A DNA stretch of 64,000 bases from Pseudomonas paraeruginosa PA7 (GTDB taxonomy: Bacteria > Pseudomonadota > Gammaproteobacteria > Pseudomonadales > Pseudomonadaceae), in NCBI RefSeq assembly GCF_000017205.1, contig NC_009656.1:4592001-4656000 (forward strand), given 5' to 3'. Shown here piece by piece: positions 15,720 to 23,913 of the stretch. A program made the position numbers and the translations under genes. Numbering within the stretch: the first letter of the stretch is position 1; each line of letters opens with the position of its first letter. Below the pieces are notes generated by a model that was not told the origin of the DNA, ran no database searches, and was given only the letters and a program-made list of their open reading frames with translations.

Positions 15720-17300
15720 ATGACGAACCTTCAAATTGCCGCGCTTGTACAGCCCTCCATGGTGACCCAACTGCTCACCGCCGACGGTGGCGAGTGGGAG
15801 GTCTCGAAGCACCTGCAAGAGATCATGGCCCTGGCCGCCGACGGCACGCTCTATCTATCGGAGAGCCACCAGAACGACATTCACGTTCTGTCGTTCATCG
15901 ACCGTCTCGATCGCCGTGGCTTCCGATACCAGCTCAACCTCACCGACCTGCAGACCATTCACCAGCTCTACCGCGCCGTCGCCATGGACGGCCTGGTCGA
16001 TAGCGATGGCCAGCGCGCCACCCAGATGCAGGAGCGCGTGGTCAAGATCATTCGTAAGGCCACAGAGCTGCGCGCCAGTGACGTGCATTTCGTCGTGAGT
16101 CCCGCCGGCACCGGCAGCAAGATCCGTTTCCGCGTCGACGGCCTGCTGAAGACCGTCGAGCAGTACCGCAGCCAGGAACTGCACGAACTTTGCGCAACCA
16201 TCTACCAGTCCATGTGCGACGTGGCCGAGCCGCTTTTCAAGCCGCAATTGGACCAGGACGCGCGGATGAGCCAGGCCTTCGTCGAGAAGCTGAACCTGTT
16301 CGGCGCCCGGATCGCGACCCGCCCGCGCGCCGGTGGGTTCCTGATGATCCTGCGGCTGCTCTACGACGATACCGGCCTCGACAGCCTGGAGCAGCTCGGC
16401 TACCTGCCCGAGCAGAACGCGCTGTTCGATCGCATGATGCGCATGCCTTACGGCATCAACATCCTGTCCGGCCCCACCGGGTCAGGGAAGTCGATGACCT
16501 TGAAGGTCACCATGGAAGGACTCGATAAGCTGCATGGCGGATCCAAGCATATCCTGACCATCGAGGATCCACCGGAATACCGCATTCGCGGCGAAGGCAT
16601 CAACCAGACCCCACTGGTCTATGACGCCACTGACCCAGACGCAGAACGCCAGGCCTGGGCCGCAGGCATCGCCAACGGCATGCGCCTGGATCCGGACTAC
16701 ATGATGATCGGCGAAGTGCGCGACCTCTTCGCCGCTGTCGCCGCCTTCCGTGGCGCGATGACCGGGCACGGCCTGTGGTCGACCCTGCACACCAATAGCG
16801 CGATCGGCATTGTCCAGCGCCTGAAGGACCTGGGCGTCGACCCCGGCTTGCTGTTCGATCCGGCCCTGCTGACCGGCCTGATCAACCAGAGCCTGCTGCC
16901 TAAGCTCTGCCCCCACTGCAAAGTGCGCTTCCAAGACCACCAAGACCAGCTCGCGCTCGACCTGGTCGAACGGGTCCAGCGCTTGACCGATGTTTCCCAG
17001 GTGTACGTCAAGGGGCCTGGCTGCCAGGCCTGCCGTGGCTCCGGGGTCAACGGCCGCTCGATCGTCGCCGAGGTGGTGCTGCCCACCCTCGCCTTCATGC
17101 GTGTGTTCGCCAAAGGCGGCCCAGCCGAGGCACGCAACTACTGGGTCAAGACCATGCAGGGCATCACCAAGCACGCCCACGCCATCCGCCGCATCAACGA
17201 GGGTATGTTCGACCCGCAGATAGTCGAGGATTTCATTGGGCCACTCGACTTCGATGAGCATCTGCTCGACGACAGCTTCTACTCGCAGGAGGCGTGCTGA
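15720..17300 (+). CDS. pilQ: type IVB pilus extension ATPase PilQ
   Basis: The 526-residue protein is a GspE/PilB-type secretion ATPase: an N-terminal domain, then Walker A GPTGSGKS at residues 251-258, an Asp-box and Walker B around LDPDYMMIGEVRD, and a His-box at TGHGLWSTLHTNSA. Two Cys pairs (CPHC and CQAC, about residues 397-438) form a likely zinc site as in PilB/GspE. It powers pilus polymerisation at the inner membrane. It is distinct from the secretin also called PilQ in type IVa systems. The next gene begins at its stop. Confidence 0.9.
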   Translation: MTNLQIAALVQPSMVTQLLTADGGEWEVSKHLQEIMALAADGTLYLSESHQNDIHVLSFIDRLDRRGFRYQLNLTDLQTIHQLYRAVAMDGLVDSDGQRATQMQERVVKIIRKATELRASDVHFVVSPAGTGSKIRFRVDGLLKTVEQYRSQELHELCATIYQSMCDVAEPLFKPQLDQDARMSQAFVEKLNLFGARIATRPRAGGFLMILRLLYDDTGLDSLEQLGYLPEQNALFDRMMRMPYGINILSGPTGSGKSMTLKVTMEGLDKLHGGSKHILTIEDPPEYRIRGEGINQTPLVYDATDPDAERQAWAAGIANGMRLDPDYMMIGEVRDLFAAVAAFRGAMTGHGLWSTLHTNSAIGIVQRLKDLGVDPGLLFDPALLTGLINQSLLPKLCPHCKVRFQDHQDQLALDLVERVQRLTDVSQVYVKGPGCQACRGSGVNGRSIVAEVVLPTLAFMRVFAKGGPAEARNYWVKTMQGITKHAHAIRRINEGMFDPQIVEDFIGPLDFDEHLLDDSFYSQEAC

Positions 17301-18379
17301 TGGGGGGCTTCTGGGAGCAGTTGCAGTTCGCCTTCTACAGCAAGCAGTTCGGCCGCAAGGAACGCCTGCAGTTCTACGAAAGCATGTCCACCCTGCTCGA
17401 AAACGGGGTCCCGTTGAAGGACGCTGTGGCAGAGGTGCACAAGATCTTCGCTCATGAGGGACAGCATCCGTTTCATCCGGTGGCCATCGCCAGTCGCGAA
17501 GCGCTGATGGGGCTGTCCAACGGCAAGCGTCTGGCCACCGCCATGGCGCTCTATCTGCCCGCCCAGGAGCGAGCGCTGATCGAGGCCGGCGAGATGAGCG
17601 GCAACCTGGTTCAGGCCATGGGCGATGCCGTCTCCCTGGTCGAGGCCCAGGCCAGGATCCGCGCCACCATCTGGCAGGCGCTGCTCTATCCCTCGGCGCT
17701 GTCCGCCATGATGGTGTTCCTGCTGTGCATCGTGGCCTATCGCATGGTCCCCAGCCTGGCCAGGCTCTCCGATCCAGTCACGTGGACCGGCCCGCTCGCC
17801 ACGCTCAACGCCATTGCCAGCTTCGTCACAGGACCTGGTATCTACGTTCTGGTCGCCGTCATCACCCTCACGGTGGTGGTCATCGTCACGTTACCGACCT
17901 ACCGCTGGAAAGGCCGGGTCTGGCTGGACCGGATGCTGCCGCCCTGGTCCATCTACCGCATGCTCCAGGGCACCACCTTCCTGCTGAACATGGCCGTCAT
18001 GCTCAACGCCGGCATACGCCCCTACGACAGCCTGGCCAGCATGATCAAGATCTCCCCGCCCTGGCTGAAGCAGCGCTTGGAAGCTGCCCGCTACGGCGTG
18101 GGCCTGGGCCAGAACCTGGGAGTCGCCCTTCGCAGCGCCGGTCACGATTTCCCCGACCGACAGGCCATCCAGTACCTGTGCATCCTCGCCAACCGGGGAG
18201 GCTTCTCCGAAGCTCTGGTCAAGTTCAGCCGCCGCTGGCAGGAGACCAGCCTCAAGCAGATCGAGCTGGCCGCCGGGCTGGTGAAGAACTTCGCCCTGAT
18301 CTTCATCGGCGCGCTGATGATCCTGGTCCTGCTCGGCGCCTACCAGGCACAGCAGCTCATCCAATCCATGAACCACTGA
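17300..18379 (+). CDS. pilR: type IVB pilus inner-membrane platform PilR
   Basis: The 359-residue protein belongs to the GspF/PilC family: two GspF-like domains and three hydrophobic segments (about residues 135-155, 175-200 and 330-350). It forms the inner-membrane platform on which PilQ acts. A GTG at 17294 is in frame, but ATG 17300 is better placed relative to AGGAGG at 17288-17293 and overlaps the pilQ stop. Confidence 0.87.
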   Translation: MGGFWEQLQFAFYSKQFGRKERLQFYESMSTLLENGVPLKDAVAEVHKIFAHEGQHPFHPVAIASREALMGLSNGKRLATAMALYLPAQERALIEAGEMSGNLVQAMGDAVSLVEAQARIRATIWQALLYPSALSAMMVFLLCIVAYRMVPSLARLSDPVTWTGPLATLNAIASFVTGPGIYVLVAVITLTVVVIVTLPTYRWKGRVWLDRMLPPWSIYRMLQGTTFLLNMAVMLNAGIRPYDSLASMIKISPPWLKQRLEAARYGVGLGQNLGVALRSAGHDFPDRQAIQYLCILANRGGFSEALVKFSRRWQETSLKQIELAAGLVKNFALIFIGALMILVLLGAYQAQQLIQSMNH

Positions 18380-18400
18380 AACCTCACCAAGGAGCGCTCC

Positions 18401-18931
18401 ATGAGCACTACGCAACGCACCTCCCGTCCGACGCAGGGCGGTTTCGTTTCCATCGAGATGATCATCGTGCTGATCATCATCGCCATCGGGGTCGGCCTGG
18501 GCCTGGCCGCAGCGGCTGGGATGTTCAGTTCGTCCAACGCCAACGAGGAACAGCGCAACATCAGCGTCATTGCGGCCAACGCACGTGCCCTGAAGACCTC
18601 TTCGGGCTACGGCTCCAGCGGTACCAACCTGATCCCGAGCCTGATCGCAATCAACGGCGTGCCGAAGAACATGAGTGTCTCCTCCGGCGTCGTCTACAAC
18701 GTCTACGGCGGATCGGTCACTGTCTCGTCCACCGGCATGGGCTTCTCGATCACCACCAGCAAGCTGCCCAAGGATGCCTGTATCACCCTGGGCACCAAAA
18801 TCGCGAAGAACACCTTCGAGCAGACCAAGATCAACAGCGGCACCGCTATCACTGGTGAGGTCACCACTGCGGCTGCGACCCAGGCCTGCAGCAGCGATAG
18901 CAACAGCATTACCTGGACCTACAGTTCGTGA
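18401..18931 (+). CDS. pilS: type IVB prepilin PilS (major pilin)
   Basis: The 176-residue protein has a type IV prepilin leader: a short positively charged segment, Gly-Gly, then F-V-S-I-E with Glu at mature position 5 and a hydrophobic helix (MIIVLIIIAIGVGLGLAAA). Two Cys residues near the C-terminus could form the usual pilin disulphide. It is the structural subunit of the mating pilus. A dedicated prepilin peptidase (PilU) is not seen in the window, so the host PilD probably processes it. GGAG precedes ATG 18401. Confidence 0.88.
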   Translation: MSTTQRTSRPTQGGFVSIEMIIVLIIIAIGVGLGLAAAAGMFSSSNANEEQRNISVIAANARALKTSSGYGSSGTNLIPSLIAINGVPKNMSVSSGVVYNVYGGSVTVSSTGMGFSITTSKLPKDACITLGTKIAKNTFEQTKINSGTAITGEVTTAAATQACSSDSNSITWTYSS

Positions 18932-19884
18932 GTGTGAACCCGATCATTCAGGCTCAGTTCGTCGACCTTTACCTCGGTGAAGGCTTCGCCGACGTGAAGG
19001 GCCTGGCCGGCGTCGGCGCGCGCCGAGTCGAGGTGCCTCGCGAGTGGGAGTCGCACGCCCAGGAACTGCTCCAGCTCTGCAGGCAAACGCTGGAGGAGCT
19101 GCAGGATCCCGAGTTCGCCATCGTCGTCGACGGTGTGCTGCTGCGCGTCACCCAACTGGAAGATGCTTTCAACGGCGGGAGTGTCTTCGTGCTGCGCCGG
19201 TCGACAGCCCAAGTTCGAAGCTTCGAGGATATCGGCTATCCGAGCGAGGTGGTCGCTACGCTCCTGAACCCGCAACTGCAGGGCTTGATCCTGTTCTGTG
19301 GCGATATGGCGACCGGCAAGACCAGCTCCGCCGCCTCGCTGATTCTCGCCCGACTGCAGACCCTGGGCGGGGTTGGCTTCACAGTCGAGGATCCACAAGA
19401 AACCAATCTCAGCGGCCAACATGGACTCGGCCGCTGTATCCAAGTCAGAACCTCACGACGCTCGGGAGGCTACAGCGAAGCCCTGTTGCGCACCCTGCGT
19501 ACCGGAGCCGACCTGATATTGATCGGCGAGATCCGCGACGAAGACACCGCCTATCAGGCTTGCAAAGCTTCGCTGAACGGCAACCTGGTCATATCGACCA
19601 TCCACGCCAAGAACTGCCCGCAAGCCATCGAACGGCTGATCACCCTGGCCAAACCCCTCGCGTCCAATGCCTACGACGTCGTGGCTGAAGGCATTCAGGC
19701 CGTGATCTGCCAGGAGTTGGTAAGTGATGGCGGCGCTCGAAGACTGCACGCAGAACCGTTGCTTTTCACCGGAGTGGACTCCGTCGCCATGCGCGATAAG
19801 ATCCGCCGGCAGCAGATTCATCTACTTGAGGACGATGTGAATCGCCAGGCTCGCAAAAGCCTGTGGGAGCCTATCTATGAATAA
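18928..19884 (+). CDS. pilT: PilT-like pilus ATPase
   Basis: The 318-residue protein is a secretion ATPase of the PilT/VirB11 type: Walker A GDMATGKT at residues 125-132, Walker B-like region DLILIGEIRDEDTAYQAC and His-box NLVISTIHAKNC. In PAPI-1-type clusters a PilT2 gene lies here, between pilS and pilV; it may drive pilus retraction during mating. The start is GTG 18928, overlapping the pilS stop (GTGA); a second GTG is two codons downstream. Confidence 0.82.
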   Translation: MSVNPIIQAQFVDLYLGEGFADVKGLAGVGARRVEVPREWESHAQELLQLCRQTLEELQDPEFAIVVDGVLLRVTQLEDAFNGGSVFVLRRSTAQVRSFEDIGYPSEVVATLLNPQLQGLILFCGDMATGKTSSAASLILARLQTLGGVGFTVEDPQETNLSGQHGLGRCIQVRTSRRSGGYSEALLRTLRTGADLILIGEIRDEDTAYQACKASLNGNLVISTIHAKNCPQAIERLITLAKPLASNAYDVVAEGIQAVICQELVSDGGARRLHAEPLLFTGVDSVAMRDKIRRQQIHLLEDDVNRQARKSLWEPIYE

Positions 19885-21256
19885 CCTCAAGCTCAGCCGC
19901 GGCTTTATCTCAATTGAATTAATGATCGCCTTGATCGTTATCGCCATCGCGACTACCGGCGGGATTTCAGTCTTGATGAGCTATCTAGACGGCCTGAATG
20001 AACAGCACGCGGCCCAGCAGCAACAGCAGGTGGCCAAGGCAGCGGAGAAGTACCTGAAGGACAACTTCAGCACGGTTCTGGCCAGCGCCGGCGCCACGGC
20101 CCCGGCGGTGATCACCGTCCCGATGTTGCGCAACACCCGTTACCTGCCCGCAGGCTTCCGCGACACCAACATCTACGGCCAGCAATACCAGGTACTGGCC
20201 CGCAAGCCGGCGGCCAACCAGCTCGAAACGCTGATCGTGACCACGGGTGGACAGGTAGCTTCCGAACTCTCGATCCGCCGGATCGCGCAGCTCATGGGAG
20301 CCACCGGGGGCTACATCTCGAAAACCAACACCAGTGTCGCCCAGGGCGCCGCCTGGCAGGTGGCCTTGAGCAATTTCGGTAGCGCTCCCGGCGCTGGACA
20401 CCTGGCGACGGCGCTGTTCTTCCAGGACGGCGCCATTGCCAACGAGTACCTCTACCGCAATGCCGTCCCGGGTCATCCCGAGCTCAACCGGATGAACACG
20501 GCATTGAATATGGGCGGCAACAATATCGCCGCAGCCGGAGCGGTCACCGCCAGCGGAAACATCACGACCAGCGCGGACATCAGCGCGCGCAACGTGACAG
20601 CCACTGGCACGGTGAAAGCCGGCACTGCTGACGTCGCCGGCGAGACGTACACCGGAGGCTGGTTCAGGACCCGCGGTAACTCAGGTTGGTACAACGAACG
20701 GTGGGACGGTGGCTGGTATATGAGTGACAGCACATGGGTCAGGTCGTGGATGAACAAGAACGTTTATACCGGCGGAGAATTGAGAGGGGGAAAGCTCAGC
20801 TCCGAAGGTAGAACGACCGTCGGCGAGTACCTTCAGATCAATGGTTTGGCGGCAGAAAATGCAGGATGCGCCCCCAATGGCCTGGTAGGCAGAGACAACA
20901 GCGGCCCCCTATTCTGCACCGATGGGCTGTGGAAACGGCCCAGTGGCGTGAATATCGCCACCCCTGTGGTGCTGGCACAGTATCCCGCCGATAACCGACC
21001 CCGCACCCACTGCCAAGCGGTATCCAGGGACGCGCTGATCAATGGCTCCGGCCCCGGCGTTCTGCGCCTGGAAGTCGATGGCGTGATCGTTGGTCAAGCG
21101 CGCTCCACCGCTGGGCGAAACGCTGACGTAGTTGAAGACGCCTCGATCTCCGCCATGGTGAAAGCCGGACACCGGTTCTGCCTTTACAGCACCGTTGTGC
21201 TCGCAGGATTCGGCAACTCCGCCGGCATGCGTGTGACGGCCACCTACCTCAACTAG
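19877..21256 (+). CDS. pilV: minor pilin and tip adhesin PilV
   Basis: The 459-residue protein has a prepilin leader (SRG-F-I-S-I-E, then hydrophobic LMIALIVIAIATTGG), a shufflon-type PilV shaft region (about 40-250) and a C-terminal adhesin-like part. Residues near 255-300 (GWFRTRGNSGWYNERW, GGWYMSDSTWVRSW) look like phage tail-fibre and PilV tip repeats. PilV tips select the recipient cell by binding surface sugars. In R64 the 3' end is switched by a shufflon; here no recombinase gene or inverted 3' segment follows. The 3' third is less GC-rich than the shaft. Confidence 0.83.
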   Translation: MNNLKLSRGFISIELMIALIVIAIATTGGISVLMSYLDGLNEQHAAQQQQQVAKAAEKYLKDNFSTVLASAGATAPAVITVPMLRNTRYLPAGFRDTNIYGQQYQVLARKPAANQLETLIVTTGGQVASELSIRRIAQLMGATGGYISKTNTSVAQGAAWQVALSNFGSAPGAGHLATALFFQDGAIANEYLYRNAVPGHPELNRMNTALNMGGNNIAAAGAVTASGNITTSADISARNVTATGTVKAGTADVAGETYTGGWFRTRGNSGWYNERWDGGWYMSDSTWVRSWMNKNVYTGGELRGGKLSSEGRTTVGEYLQINGLAAENAGCAPNGLVGRDNSGPLFCTDGLWKRPSGVNIATPVVLAQYPADNRPRTHCQAVSRDALINGSGPGVLRLEVDGVIVGQARSTAGRNADVVEDASISAMVKAGHRFCLYSTVVLAGFGNSAGMRVTATYLN

Positions 21257-21273
21257 GGAGTCCTCCAGATATC

Positions 21274-21711
21274 ATGCCGCTGCTCTGGATTGCCCTATTG
21301 CTCACCCTGCTCACCGGAACCTGGCTGAGTGTACAAAGCGACCACGCGACCTCGAGCGCCGAACTGGCCGAGGTCGATACCCTGGCCAGGAGCTTGCTGC
21401 TCTACCGCTCCAGGCTGGCGGAGTACGCACACGCCAACCCCGGTTTCAGCGGTTCGCCGGCGGACTCCGCTCTTGGTTTACCGGCCTGGTTCCGCAAGCC
21501 AGCGCGGCTTCAGGGCTACATCGCCGCCGACACCAGCTACGCCTTCATCGCCTCGCCGCCGGCAGGGCTGGCGGCAGCCGTGGATGCCGGTACGGAATCC
21601 GACCTAGTTGGTGTCAGGCGCAACGGCCAGTTAGTCACGCGCCGCCTCGGAGCCACTGCCATTGCGCTCCCTGCGCCCATCCCCGAGGGCGCGGTGGTCG
21701 CGGTCAAATAA
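21274..21711 (+). CDS. pilM: pilus protein PilM
   Basis: The 145-residue protein has an N-terminal hydrophobic segment (residues 2-17, LLWIALLLTLLTGTWL) and a small periplasmic domain, matching PilM, the last gene of PAPI-1-type pilus operons and a probable inner-membrane-anchored assembly factor. It starts 18 bases after pilV behind GGGAG. A gene-free region of about 0.7 kb, then a structured leader, follows. Confidence 0.75.
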   Translation: MPLLWIALLLTLLTGTWLSVQSDHATSSAELAEVDTLARSLLLYRSRLAEYAHANPGFSGSPADSALGLPAWFRKPARLQGYIAADTSYAFIASPPAGLAAAVDAGTESDLVGVRRNGQLVTRRLGATAIALPAPIPEGAVVAVK

Positions 21712-22411
21712 CCTCCAGAGGCCAGTAAACCCCGGCGCTGCTTGATAAACCAGCCTTCTGAACACATAATGCCATCAACTTTGATTTCACCCCGCTGGCT
21801 ACTGACGGTCATCAGTAGCGCCCTGGTGATGCAGGTTCGCCTCATCTCCAAACCGTAAGCACGCTACAACACCGGGTGGGGCGTGCGGATCTGGTTGAGA
21901 ATTCTCCCTGTGTCTCCCTGTTCTTTTGCTTGTCATGCAGCCGTCAACTCGTGTCGAGCGAGTTTAAAGGCACATAGGGTTCTCAAGAGGTTCGGTGTTT
22001 CCTCGATTTAAGGGTCGTACTGGTGTTACGGCCCCTCCTTTTCCCCTCTCCATGGGTAGCCTGATGCTCCTGCTCCAGGGGCATCAGGCTACCCATCGGG
22101 ATCCTTCTCCCTGCCGGTGGCCCGCCGGTGATACGCAGGGCTCCCTTTGTACGCGGATGCGTGCCTACTGTTTGCTGGCCAAGCCACGATAATGGCCGGG
22201 TGATGGGATCGAGACGATCAATGCCCAGGGATCGACGATTCAACCACAGGTGGCTCACTTGACTCCCCTTCCAGACACGGCTGGGGAAACCTTTGACAGG
22301 GTTTCTACCAGCCGCGCTCTTCCGCCCTCGCTCTCCGCCCGCTGTATCCTGCATCCGCTCCCCCTCCTGCTTGACCTTGACACTTTCGCCCCCTGCTTCG
22401 ATGATGAACGC
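21712..22411. other. gene-free stretch after the pilus operon
   Basis: I see no convincing gene here. The reverse-strand reading frames lack ribosome binding sites and run across the hairpins. The stretch contains a perfect 16-bp inverted repeat (22052-22096, listed separately) and several shorter inverted repeats (for example AAACC / GGTTT near 22290). It may include the pilus operon terminator, an origin or another cis-acting site; nothing decides between these. Confidence 0.6.
22052..22096. repeat. perfect 16-bp inverted repeat with a 13-nt loop
   Basis: ATGGGTAGCCTGATGC (22052-22067) is followed after 13 bases by its exact reverse complement (22081-22096). It would be a very stable hairpin or cruciform. 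No T-run follows, so it is not a standard terminator. It is the strongest structure in the gene-free stretch after pilM; an origin, protein-binding site or RNA element are all possible. Confidence 0.8.
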
Positions 22412-22632
22412 GTGATCTGCTGACGTTGTCAGCGACATGCCCCCATGCAGCTCGGATCCGAAATGCTGCAGCACAGCCCACCGTGTTGATCCAACCCAAG
22501 ACCGCATAGCTTCTGGTAGCGCGGTCGGTCGGCCTCGGTCGATAGAAGCTCCCTTCCGCAACCCAGCGGGGAATCCACTTCCCCGCCAGGGCCAGTGTTT
22601 TCTCCGCACCCTCAACCTGCAGGAGAAACACC
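22412..22632 (+). ncRNA. structured RNA leader, copy 1
   Basis: This is one of three related leaders (others 23670 and 25922). In order: H1 GCTGAC-GTT-GTCAGC (22419-22433); H2 GCAGC/GCTGC; a weak H3; the linker AACCCAAG; H4 GACCGC/GCGGTC (22500-22526) with inner AGCTTCTGGTAGC; H5; H6 GCGGGG/CCCCGC (22566-22585); and a last stem GTGTTTTCTCC with GGAGAAACAC that covers the ribosome binding site of the gene at 22633. Stems are kept while sequences change between copies. Confidence 0.72.
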
Positions 22633-23199
22633 ATGTCCAAGCAATCCACCAGCTTCGAAATCGGCTTTGCCCTCGGCAGTGTTGTGCGTGAGTTCCGCAG
22701 AGCGCTCAGGCGCCCTCCGGTCGTAGTGCAAGCACAAGCGCCGGTTGCGTTGAGCGTCCAGCGCATCGATCCTGCCTTCCTGGCCGGCCCGACCGCTGGC
22801 GAGCTAGAACACATCAGCGACATCCCAGCCATCGTCCGGCTGAAGAATGTCAACCTGAATGACTGGTATCTAGCCAATACGCGCGAGGTGCAAAAGCCCA
22901 AGCGCGCACGCAAACCCAAGCCGGCCAAGGCGACCGCCAAAGCTGAAACGCCAGTCAGGAAGGAGCTCAAGATGGGTTCCCTCGACCATTTGATTGCACC
23001 CAACTCCGAAAGCGAAATGGGGAGGCCCCCTCTCCAGTTAGAGTCCCTGAACGATCATGAGATTGCTCTTTTGCCAGCACCTCCTGGTAGCGCAGTCTCT
23101 TGGGAACTCCATCGGCGTACTCAGGAGCAATACCACCAACGCTGGCAGGACTACTTGTCCACCATGACGGATGAACAAGTAGCTGCTCTCGGCCGCTAA
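22633..23199 (+). CDS. unknown 188-residue protein
   Basis: The protein is not recognised. Residues 1-80 form a mixed domain (FEIGFALGSVVREFRRAL), about 85-115 is a Lys/Pro/Ala-rich basic linker (KRARKPKPAKATAKAE) and the C-terminus is helical and acidic. The basic stretch suggests nucleic-acid contact, but this is inference. The gene is expressed behind structured leader copy 1, whose final stem covers its AGGAG, so its translation is probably regulated. Confidence 0.65.
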   Translation: MSKQSTSFEIGFALGSVVREFRRALRRPPVVVQAQAPVALSVQRIDPAFLAGPTAGELEHISDIPAIVRLKNVNLNDWYLANTREVQKPKRARKPKPAKATAKAETPVRKELKMGSLDHLIAPNSESEMGRPPLQLESLNDHEIALLPAPPGSAVSWELHRRTQEQYHQRWQDYLSTMTDEQVAALGR

Positions 23200-23220
23200 T
23201 AGCCACTGCTACCACCCCCA

Positions 23221-23276
23221 ACCCTGCCGGGAACCATCCCGCAGGGTGGTTTTCCGGCATTTTTCGAGGAAAACCA
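23221..23276 (+). promoter_or_regulatory. double hairpin burying the start of the gene at 23276
   Basis: ACCCTGC-c-GGGA (23221-23232) pairs with TCCCGCAGGGT (23237-23247). Immediately after, TGGTTTTCC (23247-23255) pairs perfectly with GGAAAACCA (23268-23276), which holds the GAGGA ribosome binding site and the A of the start codon. Translation of the 59-residue gene should need opening of this hairpin. Confidence 0.7.
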
Positions 23277-23455
23277 TGGGTTCCGCAAAACTTTCCGCAA
23301 TCGCAGAAGATCTACGCAAGATTGGAACCACGGCGGTAGCCGCTGGTTTGATCGGTATTTTTCTCGGCGAGCATCGCATCCTGACTGCCCTTGCGCTGTC
23401 GGTAGGTGTGGTAATCTGGTCTACAGGTATCTACCTGACTCAGGAGGAATCTTGA
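23276..23455 (+). CDS. small membrane protein, 59 residues
   Basis: The protein has one or two closely spaced hydrophobic segments (TTAVAAGLIGIFLGEH and ILTALALSVGVVIWSTGIYL) with charged ends, so it is probably an inner-membrane hairpin protein. Function is unknown. The next gene starts one base after its stop, so the two form a small operon of membrane peptides ended by a clear terminator at 23596. Its start codon lies inside a hairpin. Confidence 0.6.
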   Translation: MGSAKLSAIAEDLRKIGTTAVAAGLIGIFLGEHRILTALALSVGVVIWSTGIYLTQEES

Positions 23456-23456
23456 G

Positions 23457-23591
23457 ATGAGCCAAACGACTTTCGGCGTGATCATGCTGACCGCCTTGCT
23501 TGTAGTGTGCTTGTCGATGGCGGCCTGGGCCGATTGGCCCAACCTCAAGCGCAAGCTTACGAAGTTTAACCATCGGCACCGCCCGCACTGA
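23457..23591 (+). CDS. small membrane protein, 44 residues
   Basis: ATG 23457 lies 8 bases after AGGAGG, which sits inside the end of the preceding gene. The peptide has one membrane segment (GVIMLTALLVVCLSMAAWA) and a basic His/Arg/Lys-rich tail. It is co-transcribed with the 59-residue membrane protein and followed by a terminator. A paired toxin-like or regulatory role is possible but unsupported. Confidence 0.5.
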   Translation: MSQTTFGVIMLTALLVVCLSMAAWADWPNLKRKLTKFNHRHRPH

Positions 23592-23595
23592 CCTC

Positions 23596-23621
23596 AAGCC
23601 CCTCCGTGTGAGGGGCTTTTT
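23596..23621 (+). terminator. intrinsic terminator
   Basis: AAGCCCCTC (23596-23604), a CGTGT loop and GAGGGGCTT (23610-23618) form a 9-bp stem running into TTTTT. It ends the two-gene membrane-peptide operon just before leader copy 2. Confidence 0.88.
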
Positions 23622-23669
23622 CATTCGCGGGGGCTTGACAACTGCAACAGGCCTTTTCATTCTTTGCAC

Positions 23670-23913
23670 CGTGAGCTGCTGACGTTGTCGGCAATCCTCC
23701 CCCAGTAGTCATGATCTGAAAGACTACGACACGGATTTCCGTGTAGATCGAACCCAAGATCGCACCAGCTTCCGGTAGCGCGATCAATCAACCACAGGTT
23801 GATGGAAGCCCTCTCCCTCAGATTTACCTCCCAATACCGACCCATGCGGGGAATACTTTTCCCTGACGGGCAAGGTGTTTCTCCGCTTTCGCTTACGAAA
23901 CTGGAGAACCATC
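23670..23913 (+). ncRNA. structured RNA leader, copy 2
   Basis: Same architecture as copy 1: H1 GCTGAC-GTT-GTCGGC (23678-23692); H2 TAGTC/GACTA; H3 ACACGG-ATTT-CCGTGT; AACCCAAG; H4 GATCGC/GCGATC (23758-23785), a compensated change against GACCGC/GCGGTC; H5 ATCAACC-ACA-GGTTGAT; H6 around GCGGGG; then GTGTTTCTCC before GGAGAACC, which holds the ribosome binding site of the DUF3577 gene. Confidence 0.75.

Noticed and set aside
21257..21711. A shufflon behind pilV.
   Set aside because: No inverted alternative 3' segments, no 19-bp-type repeated recombination sites and no recombinase gene are visible; pilM follows at once.
22052..22096. Reading the 16-bp inverted repeat as the pilus operon terminator.
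   Set aside because: It lies over 300 bases behind pilM, has no T-run, and its stem is moderate in GC; other roles are at least as likely.
22305..23003. Reverse-strand frame of 232 codons across the leader and the gene at 22633.
   Set aside because: It runs through leader copy 1 and its hairpins, and its composition is that of a shadow frame.
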